Assembly: GCA_021613375.1 (NCBI GenBank)
Contig: CM038704.1
Span: forward strand, 7,877,091 to 7,941,090
Direction of reading: 5' to 3'
Source: Megaleporinus macrocephalus
Lineage: Eukaryota > Chordata > Actinopteri > Characiformes > Anostomidae
DNA: 64,000 bases
A model generated the notes under the pieces. It saw only the letters and a program-made list of their open reading frames with translations, did no database searches and was not told the DNA's origin. Made by a program: the position numbers and the translations under genes. Positions 1 to 13,445 of the stretch are shown piece after piece. Positions within the stretch are counted from its first letter, which is position 1. Every line of letters begins with the position of its first letter.

Positions 1-390
1 TTTTTGGTTGAACAACAAAATAAAATAAACATATTAACATTCATATTTCTTCGTGTTGCTGCCTCATTGTTTTTTTAATGATTGATCAGATGCGTACAGA
101 AATAATTTTAGGCTTTAGAAACCATTTTTCTAGGCTTTAGACAGTGTTTAGTCTGTAGCTTGACTTTCTCACTAGCGCCTGGTGTATTGAAAAGGCAAGC
201 TCCATCCCAACTCGTGCCCTGTCGGTGACTCATTTGTGTTTTACATGAAAACTATAAATGCAATGCTTCTATAATCTACAATGTAAAGTTTTTGAGGTCC
301 ATTGGTCTTAAAACAAATTAAAGTTAATTTTGAAATAATAACAATAACTTAAATATCTCTCATTGAAATTTAATAGTGATGTTTTTAAGG

Positions 391-440
391 TAGAGTGGTG
401 TAGTGGTTAGCACTGTCGCCTCACAGCAGGACGATCCGTG
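391..440 (+). mobile_element. tRNA-like SINE head fragment
   Basis: The stretch TAGAGTGGTGTAGTGGTTAG followed by CACTGTCGCCTCACAGCA matches the start of a common fish tRNA-derived SINE with an A-box-like GTAGTGGTTAGC. The B box is poor and no clear body or tail follows, so this is a short relic. Confidence 0.45.
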
Positions 441-1929
441 TTAAGTTAACAGTTCCAGTTGTTGAAAGGTTTTATCTGTACGCTGTAGCAGCCTGATTTT
501 TAACAAGGCCTCCCCTGCACGCGTGTGAAGGTGTGTTAGCTGGCATGTGTGGGTGTTTCCTCTGTAAGTGCATGACACACCTGAATTCTGTTGAACAGCC
601 AAACCTGCCTGGCCTTTACCAAGCTCTTCAGGGCTCTTAGTAATGGATCCTCTTGGTCAGGTTTCAGATGTCTTGTAGCTGTAGGTCTGTCTCTGTGGTT
701 AGCTTTGCCACTTAAAAAAGAGACACGTGTGGATCACAAATTATCTTGATAATTTGAACAATGCATATGATCGTGTTCACTTTCACATGCCACTTGATTT
801 ATTTTTTAATTGCTTCACTTCCCTGTTCCCTTGTGCAGTTATTCTAATCTGTGGAGATATAACAATTGACATAGAATGCCACCAGTTGTTAAACTACACA
901 CAAAGTATATAGTAAAGCTCTTTAATGCTCTTAAGTGGTACTTTATAACTTTTGTTTATAGCGATGATTTCTCTGAATTTACAATTTTGTCCAGCCTTAG
1001 TAAATTCTTTTTTGGGGCTGTTACCTTTGACTGTCAGTTACCTTTTGAAGCTAACGACAGCATACGAATAAGGGCAGTGGTATCAGAATTGTATTAGGAT
1101 CTGCAGATAATTGCTTTTCTATTTGACTGATGTTTTGAACGAATGCTTGACTTTGGTTTTATTGACTCCAGGAGATTAGAATGTATGGGTGAGTTACTGT
1201 ACTAACATATCTGCAGTCAGTTTGCTGCAGTTGTCAGTGTTGTAAATGTATACTTAGAAATGGTTAAGAGAGGGTGGGAGTCTTTTAATATTAATTAATG
1301 TCATGAGATTTTAATTCTGAAGCGAATGATTATGCAATATAAAGGTGCACTGGTGTTTTAAATAGCAATGTCAGTGCAATGACATAAAATGGCATTTTTG
1401 TTCCAATAGAGAAGCCTTATTTAAACTTAATGTAAATTAAATGTGATTTGTTTTAATATATTGTCTCTGTCCAAAGGAAAAACATGCATCTCTATTTTAC
1501 TTTCATTTGGTTTTACCATTTGAATGCGGTAGCTGTCCCTTGCATCCTGTGTAAGTTATATGATGAATATACTTATGTAAATACTCTAAAGTAGCTTCTA
1601 AAGTAGGTTCCACTGACTTGCATTGAAAGTAAAGAAGGTGTTTGTCCTGTCCTGTCCAGTTGTGATTTTAGAGATACCTGTTTTGCTTTGGACAGCGATG
1701 ATATATAAACATATTCATATCTTATTTGCGCATCTGTTCTGATCTTTTTTCTTCAAACTTGATGTTTAGATAAGCAAAGTCAATATTAGTGTTGGCACAC
1801 TGTCTTTACAGTAGCAGAATTTTCAAATCTGAGCTTTGCGAATGTCAGGTTAGTGAAGATTCACCATTATTCTGATATCCTGCATATTATTGTTTACACT
1901 GCAGGTGATGAGAACCAGACATCTGCATC

Positions 1930-2520
1930 TAAAACGACTGAACCACTGCGCTGAAGTTTGCTGAGTGTGTGTTTTGCCAGACACCTTAGCTGGTTTAGAA
2001 CTGTCTTGGACAGCGCGCTCACGAATCTCTTCATACTCCTCATACTCTGTTCGTACTCCTCATACTCATTGGGAGATGATGGAACAGGTTAGCTATGGAG
2101 CGATCTTTAACGGCTGCTTTCTTACAAAGTCTGCAAACTGCCGTCTTCTGAGCAACGTCAGTCTTTTCAGGTCCAATCCAGCTCCACACGAGTGAAGGTG
2201 ATCCTCGCCTAGGAGTTAAATCTAAGGCGGTAGACTGTGAGGCTGGCGTTGTCTAAGTTTCTTCTCCTGGTGCAGTGTGATTCTCATTTTGTTTAGAGGG
2301 CTATGCTAGCTTTAGCCTGTACTAGCACACAGTATGGGCACTCTCAATGCGCACTCGTAGCAGCCTACACTAAAGCATGCAGTAGTGAACGTGTGGAGTC
2401 GAGGCGTTCCGATTTTTGTTTTTTCTCCAGGCAGTAGCGTACTCAATAACGTCAGCTCACGCATTGTTAACACAGCAATTCAGATATTATCATAGACGTA
2501 TATAAATATTGCGCATCATT
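1930..2520 (-). mobile_element. Family C hAT-like element, minus-strand copy with BED-finger relic
   Basis: Read on the minus strand it goes from TAATGATGCGCAATATT (a degenerate hAT end) through a leader, then SSLVW/RLCKK-type BED-finger coding sequence broken by mutations, then a short GAGTATGAGG-type array (about 2029-2076), then the segment ending CAAACTTCAGCG. It aligns along its length with the copies at 22613 and 56985. The distal terminus present in those copies is missing here. Confidence 0.7.
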
Positions 2521-2589
2521 AGTGGAGGGATGCATGTGGGGCATTGTGAATCAACATACTCTCTAAGGAATCCCCTAGTTAATTCCATA

Positions 2590-2745
2590 TAAAAAGTAGA
2601 AGACACGTGTGGATTCACTGGTTGTTTTGATAGTAAATAAAATGGCTATATTTGTGTTGTAGATATGGATTTCCATCACCACCTCTGTAAAGACTCTGTA
2701 ATAAACCATTTCACACCAAACTCACTCTGAACGACTTTCTCCAGC
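2590..2745 (+). repeat. Dispersed repeat family E copy
   Basis: This copy contains AATAAAATGGCTATATTTGT and CACCACCTCTGT, then a CATTTCACACCAAACTCACT-type segment. Related stretches occur at 31500-31640, 48020-48260 and 50300-50430, and inverted at 47862-47935. The class is unknown. Confidence 0.5.
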
Positions 2746-5708
2746 CCAGAATTCTATAGAAATTTTGAATGATTTTAAAATGTTCCCATTAACCAAGTAA
2801 AGGTGAATGTTTTGTGGATCAGAGCGAAGACTATGATGTCAGGATTGAGTTGAAACCGTCCTCGCTCCGCGTTTTCATTGTGATGCCTTTTCTTACCAAA
2901 TAACACATCGCATGTTGTTGTTTTGTCATTTAATACAGTGGACCAACAGGTTTTTTTCCCCCCCTTCCTGTTCTTTCCCTTTACTTTTTGTCTCACTTCA
3001 TCTTTGCCATAGCAACAGAGCGAGACATGACTATGACACTAATCACTGGAAAACAAAAACAAAACATACAGCAAAACTCTGGGGAAAGGAAATTTCTTGA
3101 AAAAGAGAAATGGAAGTGAAGGAACTGAAGACATGAAAGAGTCATGGATGACTTGTGTGGGTGTATATCTCTCCCTCAGGCTTCTAATAGGGAGGGTTCT
3201 GTACACACTGTTGTTTGTTTCCTGAGAGAACACACTTCTTGTGATTCACCCAGTGCTGAAGGGTATGCGACGGAAAGGCCACTAACATGCACAGCAGAGA
3301 AAAAACAACTTATGTTGTTGTTGTTTTCCTTTGTATTTGTTTTAGTATATTTTGTTATTCATTTTTTCATTCATTCATTTATTCATTCATTAATTATTGA
3401 AAGTCTTTGAAAGGTGTTAGTGCACAAATTGCACATGGTTGCTTCAAATGCACCCCTAAAGAAGCATTTTAACACGGATGTTTGCGGTTACGTCTGTTAA
3501 AATGAAGGTGAAATAGTTTTCCAGAGATGTTTACTCAGTATTATGTTGTGTAATATGTTTTACTTTTTATTATAACAGGGCCAGAGCTGCAGTGGGCTGC
3601 AGTGTATTGTTTGGAAAGGCAATATAATCACTTGACTAGAAAATATCAGGCCAGTTGTAGTTGCCCCCAGCCTACTGTGGTGGACATACTCCCTCACAGA
3701 TATGAGCAAATCCAGAGCATTTTACAGACGAAGATAGCAAAGCATTTTGATGTGAAATGTGTGGGTATTATGTTATAAACCACTGCCTTTAAAGACCCCG
3801 CAGTGTTGAAACACACATGTGGCATTTGAAGAAAACCCAAGTGTTCATTTCAGTTTCTATTACCTCGAGTGCACAAGAGTTTCACCACAGTGTCCGTTAA
3901 TTATTTGAATGTTTGTTGATTTAATCTATACAAATCGATGTGCATATTTATATTTAGTTGTTTATTTGCATTTGATTTAGTTTGAATTGCTTATATCCTC
4001 ATGTATGTATAAACAGAAAGCACACTTGCTGCTTCATTGGTAGTTTTAAAGTTTAAAAGCTTCACGCAGCCAGCTTTCTTTTTACAATGAGCACATACTT
4101 GTGGAGAATGTTGTGCCGCTGCCAGTTTCACAGATTGCTGCCAAAGTGCCTCTATCTGATACCTGAGATTCCAGCATGAAACTGTAGAACTACATATAAC
4201 CAAGAAGGATTCGCTCGTGCGTTCTCCAAAAGTAATCAGACAGCCATAATGAGTGTATTTGACTACGCTTAAGGTGCACTCGATGCTCTGGCTTGCTGGT
4301 TAGCAATATGTTGCACTCTGCTGTATTTATTTCTAAGAACAAACGCCAGGATGTCTGTTCAGACCAGAAGACGAATACAGGTTAGCATGCACTTCGTCAT
4401 ACAGTCTAAAACACGGCCACCCTCTTGCGCTGACTGGAGCCAAACAACAAGCTGTTTTTGTTTTTTGAGACAGTATGTGGTCTTTTCAGCGCCTAATGTT
4501 GATCCTAGAGGGAAATTTAAAAAGTTCAAGAAATTTAGAAAGTTCAATAATGTTTTTAGAAAGCACCAGAAGTGCTAAATGTAAAAAATCTCTATGATCA
4601 TACATTCAGTATTTAATCTTTTTTCTTCACCAAATCCAGTTAAATGGGACATTTCATTATGTTCTCTTAGTAATGAAAGAGAAAATATCATGTTGCCCAC
4701 ACCATTTCTGGGTCAGATTTTTATGAAGGTTATTAAAAAGCAAATCAACAACAGTATCTTTTGGTTCAGTTATTAATGTGAAACACATTTAATCTATTCC
4801 TATTATTATTACTATTAAAAACTTGAGTATTTGAGGTAATATTTAGCGGAACAAAACTGGTTGTCCAGCATCGGTACCAGTCTTCACTAATGCTTTTGTG
4901 AATGATGACTGAAATTATATCCTCACTTGATGTTCTAAAATCTAGTGTAAAACTTTTTCAGAGGCGTTGAGGATGTTACTGCAGCATAGAACCCATTAAT
5001 ACCCTTCACTTGAGGTGATTCAGGAGTCTACAGACATTAACACACGATCTATGTTCATTTTTAGCTGCTAGAATCGATTAGCCGATGAATACTTAGTAAG
5101 GAACTTGAGTACTGCTCTGCTAATTGTCTTGGATAAATCAAAGTAGTAAACATCTTGGCAGGTCTCATGATCTTGCTAAAAAAGATTGTTCGGTATGTGT
5201 GTGTTTGGTAACTCGTTGGTTGTGTTACACAATTACTAGACAGGGTGAAGGAGCCTTCCTCATAACTAAGCATCATTCTTCTTGCAAATAGGCCAGTCTC
5301 CCTTTCCATGGTATATAAGACTGCAGTTTGTGTTTTTGGAAATAAAGAAAAGGAACATTTAGCTTGTCTAGAACTTTACTTTCTGTTTCAGAGTTTTCAG
5401 CAAACACAACGCAACTGCTGACAGTGGACTAATATCACAGCAGTTGGCAAAAATGGAATATCGCAACACTTCATAATGTTTTCACAATGCACAGAAAAAA
5501 TAGTTAAAAAAAAAAAGTAGCATCGCATATTACATATTATCAAATAGATGTCAGTCAGATCACATTTTAGAAGTCATTCACACAGAAATCCTTATAACTG
5601 TATAAAAGCATTTCTCCCAATTTATATTGCACAAGATTTTGCCTAATTTCACTCATTAGGTCTTCTAAATAACTTTAGTGGATTCATTGTGTACATTCCC
5701 TTTCTGTT

Positions 5709-5930
5709 GTGATTTTGATGGGTGGTATAGCATAGTGGATTACACTGCTGCCTTGTATGCTGTAGACTGGGACTCGATTTCCCCACATGAATAACCACCT
5801 TACACTATACCAGTCAGTGTCCTTGTTTAAGACAGGTAAACTTTACCGCTGCCTTAACCTAGCTGTGTACGGGTGAACTGTACGTCTCTTTATAAGAGCG
5901 TCTGTTAAATGCTGTATATGTAAATGTATT
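5709..5930 (+). mobile_element. tRNA-derived SINE copy
   Basis: It begins GGGTGGTATAGCATAGTGG (A-box-like), has a B-box-like GACTCGATTTCC about 40 bp later, and ends in AAGAGCGTCTGTTAAATGCT followed by a TGTAAATGTA tail. These are features of fish SINEs transcribed by RNA polymerase III. No target duplication is clear. Confidence 0.6.
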
Positions 5931-6611
5931 GATGTCTTGGGCTTATTGCATTTGACATTTGGTTTGTGTTTAGTCACAGTTGTAGTGTGTAAAGTCCAGA
6001 AGTCTCTAAAACAAGGCGTTAAATCTGTCAGTTTACATGGACATAGCAACCGTGTGTATGTTCTCTTTGTAGTCAGGACTACTTCTACTTCTCTACTTCT
6101 CGCAGATACCACACCTGTTTGTTGGTTGGGTCACTCCTTAGTTATTTTTCACTCTCATGTTTTGCATTTCAGAGTAGAGTGCCACTACTGCATGGACCCT
6201 TCATGCAGTTGAGCTGATCTAAAAACAGTTGACCCCCATTTGGGCCTGCCTTTCAGTTCTTGTTTAAACGTGTCCTTGCCGACCTCTCCTCTCTACTCGG
6301 AAATGCACAACACGTGGACACTTGCAGATCAAGGGAAGGAGAGGACAATACAGAAAGAAGTAGACTTCCTTGGTCAGACTAAGCTTACTGAGCTTCCTAG
6401 CAAACTTTGGAATGCAAAGTTGAAATTCATAAACGTTGCCTTGTCGGGCTTGAGTTTGAGGTTTGGTATGAGGGCTGCAGTGCACTGCTCCATTTGCGCT
6501 CGTTGTTGCTAACAGAGTTGCCTTAACATGTTAACTAGCAGGTCAGTTGCATTATACTGTGTTTACCTGTTAGTGTTTTTGGGTGGGGGGGTGGTCAGTC
6601 CATGCCCTGAT

Positions 6612-6975
6612 TAGGGGTGTACAAAAATATAGAATATCGGGATATTAGGCTTCATGACACGGTATCGATTTTTATAAAAACAGTATCGATACACAGATTC
6701 CTGGCAAACAGTGAATCATTGTGTGTTGTGTTTAAACCTCTGACCACTTGATGGCTGTGTTGTGATCTATTTTCAGCTCCACTCCAACATTAACAAGCAG
6801 CACAAGGGCGCAATGCTTTTGTAAGCTTTGGCAAACTTGTTCATGTAGTTGTGTGTTTTTATAGTAGGATTTGAAAAATCGAAATATATCACTTTGCTTG
6901 CAATATCGCAATATATTGAATCGTGACCGCTTTATCACGATACTTGTACCACCAGGTTCTTGCCAATACACATCC
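6612..6975 (+). mobile_element. Family A hAT-type MITE, copy 1
   Basis: It starts TAGGGGTGTAC and contains the family core TCCACTCCAACATTAACAAG and AGGTTCTTGCCAATACACA. The 3' end is degraded (ATCCTTGG instead of ACCCTA) and no target duplication is left. Confidence 0.75.
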
Positions 6976-7929
6976 TTGGAAACATTACTAAAAAAAACTA
7001 GAAAAAGCAAGTTCGCCATGTTTCAAGATGATTTTATTTTTATTTAATGTGATAAAATATCTCTTTGATCTTTATTTGTGTAATACTAGGTGTGTCTGGA
7101 TGAGACCTTTGACATACATGATTGCAAAAACAAACATCCAGTTTGTTTCACTGCTGCAGTCAGCAGAGGTTGCACAGGGTGTTGCTGATTGTTGTGGTAT
7201 GCTGCCGTTGTCTCTGCCTCACTGAACACAGATATCCAGTTTGCCACTGACTGTCATCATAATGAAAACAGCATGACAGCAGGCATGAGCAACAACACTG
7301 CAAATGTAGAAAATTGCTGCAGTTTTCAAAATCTGCATGAATCTAAATTGAAAGTTTCCTAGGTTTAAGAGAGCATTCTGCTGGGACATTAAATAAGCAT
7401 GGACTTCAGGATTTTGGGGGTGGCCTTTAGACCCCTGTTTGCAGCAGATTTTAAATTTAAATTAGTGCCAAGATGTGTGTTGTTCTTACAGGAGCGCATC
7501 TTAATCAATCATAGTCACTGAGTGGGCTGCAGTGTTCTCTGTAAGTCTGCAGTTATGTTGACTTTTTCACCCCTCTATGAAAGTTCACTTGAGTTAATAC
7601 AGTAATGCATTGGCCATTAGGATAGCGTCTGGGATTCCCCCCCGAGGGGAAATGGTCAGCGCAAGTTGACGAGGGCACAGAGGGCAAGAAACAGTTTTGT
7701 TTATTATTCACTGTTGAATAGGATTGCTGTGAAGGGTGGGTGATCATCAGCTGTGCACAGTGACTGTTTCAGCTCAGTTAAAGTTGGAGTATAACTTCTC
7801 GCATTGTTTGTTGATGAAATCTGTGTTTTCAAGCACAGCTGTATGGATTAGCCTGTAGCAGTTAACAGTGGTACTCAAATAAAAAAAAAGTTATTTTTAT
7901 TTTTTTTTAGGAGATAATAGTGTTACTAG

Positions 7930-8429
7930 TAGAGATGGAAGGATTGATCGGCTATGTATCGGTTTCTGCCGATTTTTAGTCAAAATATGCGATCGGTCAT
8001 CGGCCAATATTTCCCTAGCCGATCCCATGCACCGATTGATGCCGTTTAACAAATGAGCTTAATTTCTGTATTTCCAGCTAGCGTTTCGCTAAAAGCCCCT
8101 CTGGCCAGGCCCTTGCCTGAACTGCACACCCTTTCATTACACACCCTTTCATTTTCAACAGACTGCCTTCACGGCATGCGCTAATAGAAAACATTTCGTC
8201 CGTCTGGCAGTTTGTTACCGTATGTGACACATTTCCTTTTAAATTAATTTAATAATTGCAGTATTGACTATATTTGTTTAATTAACTTTTTTTATTTATT
8301 GCTAATTTTGTTTAAAAAAATATTATGCTTTTTCATATGAGCTCGTTCAAAATGGTAATAAACCAGTTAAACCATGTTTCATGACTTGCATGTGCCCTGC
8401 CCTTGATCGTGCTGAACGGTCCATCTCTA
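7930..8429 (+). mobile_element. Family B hAT-type element, full copy
   Basis: The ends are TAGAGATGGA and its inverse TCCATCTCTA. The 8-bp flanks GTTACTAG and GTTATTAG match at seven of eight positions, which fits a hAT target duplication. Subterminal CGATCGG/GCCGAT motifs recur at both ends. It has no open reading frame and is non-autonomous. Confidence 0.82.
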
Positions 8430-8608
8430 GTTATTAGTGTCTTATTATCTGAGTGTCATTATTTGTTTCTATGTCTTTCTCATTAAGCGTAGTAGGCGTA
8501 GTCCTACAAACAGACACCCATTTAGGGATTTACCAGTACATGTCACATATTTAGGGCATACAAAAAATAAATAAATAAATGTAAAAAGAAAAAAAAAAAA
8601 AGTGTATG

Positions 8609-8613
<5 letters not shown>

Positions 8614-8644
<31 letters not shown>
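8614..8644. repeat. (AT)n microsatellite
   Basis: A run of about 30 bp of alternating A and T follows an A-rich tract. Confidence 0.9.
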
Positions 8645-8648
<4 letters not shown>

Positions 8649-9601
8649 GCACTTTGTAGTATGCAGTGAACCAGATGGGCTATAGTTTGTAAGTCTAGAA
8701 CTACAAAGTGCTCCTATATGATAAGTGGAGCTGATAAAATGGGTAATGAGTGTATATACTCAAAAGTGTTGTGTGTGTGTGTGTTTGGAAAGCAAATTTT
8801 AAGCCTAAGTTTAAGAAAACTGTCATAGTATTAAATAAGTACATGCTATGCTACTTGATGTTGGAGTGAAGGAGTATAATGGCAACACTTGACAACACTG
8901 TTATCTAACGGTCAGGGGTTTAAGCACACCGCAAAGTGAGCCCTGTTTTCCAGGTGGTTGCTAGGGTCCTGTGGCTTATTTGCTGTATTATTTAACGTGG
9001 TTGCTAAGATGTTGTTAAGCAGTTGGTTAGGCATTCACAGTGGTTACAAAGTGATTTTTACGTGATTATGTTGTTCTATAGCCATTTTATATGGGTTATT
9101 ATATAGCCATCAAAACATTTAGAGGATTGTGTGATCCTGGATATCATGAGTAAAAACCACAAAGAATTAAACTGCTTGGCTACAAAACTTGCCAGTCATG
9201 GTGTCACAGATATACTGCTCATTATTTACTAAATATTTGATGAAAAGTATAGCTACAACAGAAAGTCAGTGTCACAGTTATCCAGTATAAACAGCATGTC
9301 GCACAGTACTAGTGGGATTCTAAAACTTATAAAAGTTTTAAGGAAAGGTTTTCTGCTGTTATGCATATGACAGAGAGTTGTTCTGAGCTAAATCTACCTT
9401 TTCCATCATTTATGTAGCCTGGAGCAGACAGGAGTTGGTCTCATGACGGGAATATGAGCTAAAATTATTGCAACGTGAACTCAATCAATGATGGAGAAGC
9501 AGACTCATCTCAATGATAGATACCAGGTGACTGTATAATGATTTACCACTGTTTACCCAGACTAACCTCCCACTTTCTGTTTGTGTGCGTTTGCCCTGTA
9601 G

Positions 9602-9663
9602 GCAAGTTACCCAGCCTGGGAGGACTTTGTCACGAAAGGGGCCAAGCTACAGTCTCAGCTAAG
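9602..9663 (+). CDS. mtss1: MTSS-family IMD domain exon (about residues 24-45)
   Basis: This 62-bp exon encodes ASYPAWEDFVTKG followed by AKLQSQL and the first two bases of an Arg codon. It corresponds to the end of helix 1 of the IMD (I-BAR) domain of missing-in-metastasis proteins, which bind phosphoinositide membranes and actin and shape protrusions at the plasma membrane. The acceptor is a pyrimidine-rich tract ending TGTAG and the donor is AAG|GTAAGA, a strong match. The reading frame starts at phase 0 and leaves at phase 2, and the split Arg codon is completed by the exon at 18916. LQSQLR is the form I recall for MTSS1, whereas MTSS2 has LHSQLR, so mtss1 is preferred. The teleost duplicate (a or b) cannot be told. 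The preceding exon with the start codon is outside the window. Confidence 0.88.
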
Positions 9664-11474
9664 GTAAGATCTGACTCCTCCCCTTCTTTTCCACACCATA
9701 ACCGGTGGAAGGTGGGAAGATAATGGTAATCCTTACTGTACTTTTTGAAAGCAGGCTGTTGCAGCCGTAGGCAAGGTGTTAGTATATTACTTTGATGTCT
9801 TCTATGAACTGTTGAACAACAAGAGAGAGCGATAGAGAGGTATATGAGTATGAATAGACGGTATGATGAGTAGAAACGGTTTTAAGTGACGTGCATCAAA
9901 ATGAAGGATGTTTTTTTGTGTCGCAGTGACAGAAGGAAAGTGATGAGCAGAGGGGAGTATGAAAGGGGGGCAGGTCTAATTTTCAGATACCGCTAGGGGA
10001 ATATCTGGACCCGCGCTTCAGAGTTGGCCCCTGGGTCATGAGCGTTTACAGTGTGCGTCCTCTCTTCTTGCTCTCTTGCAGTCCTGTCCCCACAGAGTAA
10101 ACAGTAAACAGGATAATGACCCTCCCAAAGGTCCACTCCACTCTCGCTGATAAACATCAAACACGCTCCACTCACACAGACAATTTACTGCTGCCAGCAC
10201 CCGTGATGGGCCTCCTTCCAGCTGACCTCTGTAGGACTGCTGCTGTTCAACGCTATAAATACACAGTTATGCGTATTCATGGTCAGTTTGTGTTTTAATA
10301 GATATTTTATGCGTTACCAGGACGCTTGGTTTCATTGCAAAGAAAGAAGAAGCATCCAGAACATTCTCAATTAATATTCACAGCACTTCTCACCAAAGGT
10401 CATGCATGATAGTTGATGTGGGAGCTAAAACCCTGAGCTTTAGATATTACAATTCAGCAAACATTAAATTAAACTGTAAAGGCATTTGAATAATCATGTA
10501 TATTTACAATTTTGTGCACATATTTTATATCAGTCTGATTTAAATGAACTTGTTTATCAAGCGTTCTTGCATATCAGTGCATTGAGTGAAAGTATCAGGC
10601 TATCGACACTCTGTTCCCATCAGCTTGAGATAATGCAAGTTGTATTGACTGGTGGAGTCCAAAATAGTTTCCAATTTCTCCAGTTTGTGAGCAAGATGGC
10701 ATAAAAGAGAAAATACCGGTGGAAGTCAGCTTTTGAGCTGCTTTGAAAACTTCAGTTAACACAGAACTGAATATAGAATCTAAAACAGCTAAAACAAGTG
10801 TTGCCAGATTGGGCAAGAATCTTCTAAATTACTATTGCATACTTACATCATTGTTTTATCAGTTATTATCTGTAATATTTCAATTCAATTTCATGTAAAA
10901 CAAGTTTTAACAACAGCAGCAACAACGTTTGCTGCATTAATAATATTTACTTGATTATAAAATAAAATGTTCTTATTATCGAATATGCAAGACGATATGC
11001 AATACAGTATTTTAATTTTAATATTTGATTGCTGCAACGCAGTTGACCTCACAGAAGCAGAGAAAATAAGCATGCTCCTGACTCAGAATATGCGTTATTG
11101 TGGTTTGGTTGATGCTGTAAGTTTGCTTGCTCTGATGCTAGTGGGCCACTGTTTTGTGCTGCTCTTTAAATGCACTGTGTTGTTTGTTGTAGTGTTTTCG
11201 TTAAAGTGTTGTTTTGGTTGTGTAAGCACTGACACGCCTGAGTTGTGTTTACGCTCTCTTTAGCAGAATGGTCTGTATTGGTTCCACAGCAAACAATGGA
11301 CTATACCAACATGTCAATACAGTATTAGTGTTTTTGCTGCTTACTGTGTGACTTTACTTTAAAGGAGGAAACTGACTAAATGGCCCAGATTAGGGAACCA
11401 AATATGTTCCACTTTTTTTTTTTATAAGTTGTAAGTATGCAGTGTCATATTTTCAAAAAAATATAATATAATAT

Positions 11475-11475
<1 letters not shown>

Positions 11476-11561
<86 letters not shown>
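11476..11561. repeat. Compound (CA)n(TA)n microsatellite
   Basis: About 44 bp of CA repeats run directly into about 41 bp of TA repeats. Confidence 0.95.
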
Positions 11562-11564
<3 letters not shown>

Positions 11565-11689
11565 TTTTTTATTTCTCATTTCTGTGATGTCACAAGAGCC
11601 CGCTAATTTACATATATACACTTGTTCAGCCTGCAGCAGATTATATCTTCCTATGTATATAGTGGGAGACTCGAAGCAAGACATTCAAC

Positions 11690-12206
11690 ACTACTAATCG
11701 GATACGGCACTGCACCCGGCTGAATACACTCACTATACTCACTATCAGCAAACAGCAGAGCTAGCACACACAGCTAGCACAAATTAAACAACCAAGAACA
11801 CCGTGCAGACCAGATCTGACAGAACAGCAGCAGCAATTCAAGATCTACATTAAACGATTGCAGTTTTTGTTTAAAATAAGAGTCTGCGTTTAATGAGTAT
11901 TTACTGCATTTATTTAATTAGCTTTTTTTGTTTTAAATTAAGGGTCTAAATTTAATGATTGCAGTATTGGAGATATTTGTTTGATTTACTTTGTTTATTT
12001 ACTGTTAATTTTGTAAAAAATATTATGCTGTTTTACATGAGCTCGTTAAAAATGGTAATAAACCAGTTTCGACCATGTTTTATGACTTGCTTGCGCTCAT
12101 AACTACATGTAGCCCTACTTAGAGCGGTATCGGCTATCGGCCGATCGCACTGAAAGATGATCGACGATCGGAATCGGCCTCAAAAACACTGATCGGTCCA
12201 TCTCTA
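11690..12206 (+). mobile_element. Family B hAT-type element, 5'-truncated copy
   Basis: It shares GAGCTCGTTAAAAATGGTAA and the CGGTCCATCTCTA terminus with the copy at 7930, and an upstream segment (AACAGCAGAGCTAGCACACA) with the inverted copy at 41075-41899. The left terminus is missing. A family A element has inserted 11 bp after its end. Confidence 0.72.
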
Positions 12207-12217
12207 ATTATACCCAT

Positions 12218-12587
12218 TAGGATTGTGAGAAAATATGGAGATATTATGTTTCGTGATACTGTGTCGATTCTCAAAAACACAGAATCAATGCACAGATTCC
12301 AGACAGAAAGTAAATCACTGTGTGTTGCATTTAAACCTCTGACCACTGACCAGATGGCAGTGTTGTAATCCATTTTCAGCTCCACTCCAACATTAACAAG
12401 CAGCACAAGGGCGCAGTGCTATTGTAAACATTGGCAAACCTGTAGTGGTGTGTTTTAATAATAGGATTTAAAAATCACAGTATATCCATTTGCTTGCAAA
12501 ATCGCAGTGTATCACAATATATTGAATCGTGACCGCTGTTTCATAGTATGCATTGTATTGCCAGGTTCTTGCCAATACACCGCCCTA
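12218..12587 (+). mobile_element. Family A hAT-type MITE, copy 2, intact duplications
   Basis: This 370-bp element runs from TAGGATTGTG to CGCCCTA and is flanked on both sides by ATACCCAT (12210-12217 and 12588-12595). The perfect 8-bp duplication with TAGGG-like termini places it in the hAT superfamily. It is non-coding. Confidence 0.88.
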
Positions 12588-13445
12588 ATACCCATAATAA
12601 TTGTAATAAGTAGACTTCAAATGGAAAAAATGAAACAAAATACAGGTAAAGTGTAGCATATCGGCCCTTTAATATAAAAATGATGCAGTAATGCTGCTGT
12701 TCCCACTTTAGTTCTGATCTGTGATTTCAGAAAAAGAGGAATATGTATGGCTGTATGTTACCGCTACTGAGTCGGCCGAGTCTCCATTCTGAAAATAGAT
12801 CAGCTGGTTTCTAACAGCTGCACCTCCTGAGGTTTAGTGTTCATAATGAGGGGTGTAGACTTGTGCAGGGCTGGTGGGCCTCTTTGGAGAGTTGGGTGGT
12901 GTTGAAAGACGGTACTTTGTAGTTCATATCACCTGATACCCCAGAGTTTTCTGATAAACTAGCACTAACGGATCTCTCCACAGAGGAGGGGCTCTGAATA
13001 GCCGATACAAAAGCACCATTGACCCTGTTAGCCTGCCCCTGTGTCCCAGCCTTCTGGCACAGATTCAGCCCCGTACAGAGAGATACTTTTCCGTTCTAAT
13101 TTTACTTACTTCCATGGGGCGGAGTGTAGAATTATTCCAAGGCTTATAATAATAGCAAATAATAAGCGTTTTTAGTGAGTAGCACCAGACGTTTGGAGTT
13201 GAAATGTGAAGTGACACTCCTCTATTAGGAACACTAAATACAGTCAGACTTTTCTTTAGAACAAATGAATGCTGCTGTGCTCAGAGAAGCATGTATCTTA
13301 AGATAACAATAAACACAGGTCATATTGTCCACCTATTGAGTAGGTAGGCAATATGATGATTATTTATTGCTGCAATTGTCATGATGATTGTCACCATACG
13401 CTCCTCTGAGCGTGTCTTAGATGTTGTCATCTAAGTTTCGTTACA

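Larger units (their letters stand above)
1..9601 (+). other. 3' part of an MTSS-gene intron (probably intron 1)
   Basis: This segment ends at the acceptor of the exon at 9602. It is AT-rich and holds the SINE, hAT and dispersed-repeat copies listed separately. In 480-1929, 2750-5708, 5930-6611, 6976-7929 and 8645-9601 I see no exon, RNA gene or element I can name. The short ORFs there have no recognisable protein features. Confidence 0.75.

Noticed and set aside
391..440. Possible tRNA gene
   Set aside because: Only an A-box-like head is present. There is no B box, anticodon arm or folding cloverleaf, which fits a SINE fragment.
12134..12406. ORFs such as MLLVNVGVELKMDYNTA recurring at several sites
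   Set aside because: They recur because they lie in family A MITE copies. Frames are broken differently in each copy and the element is non-coding.
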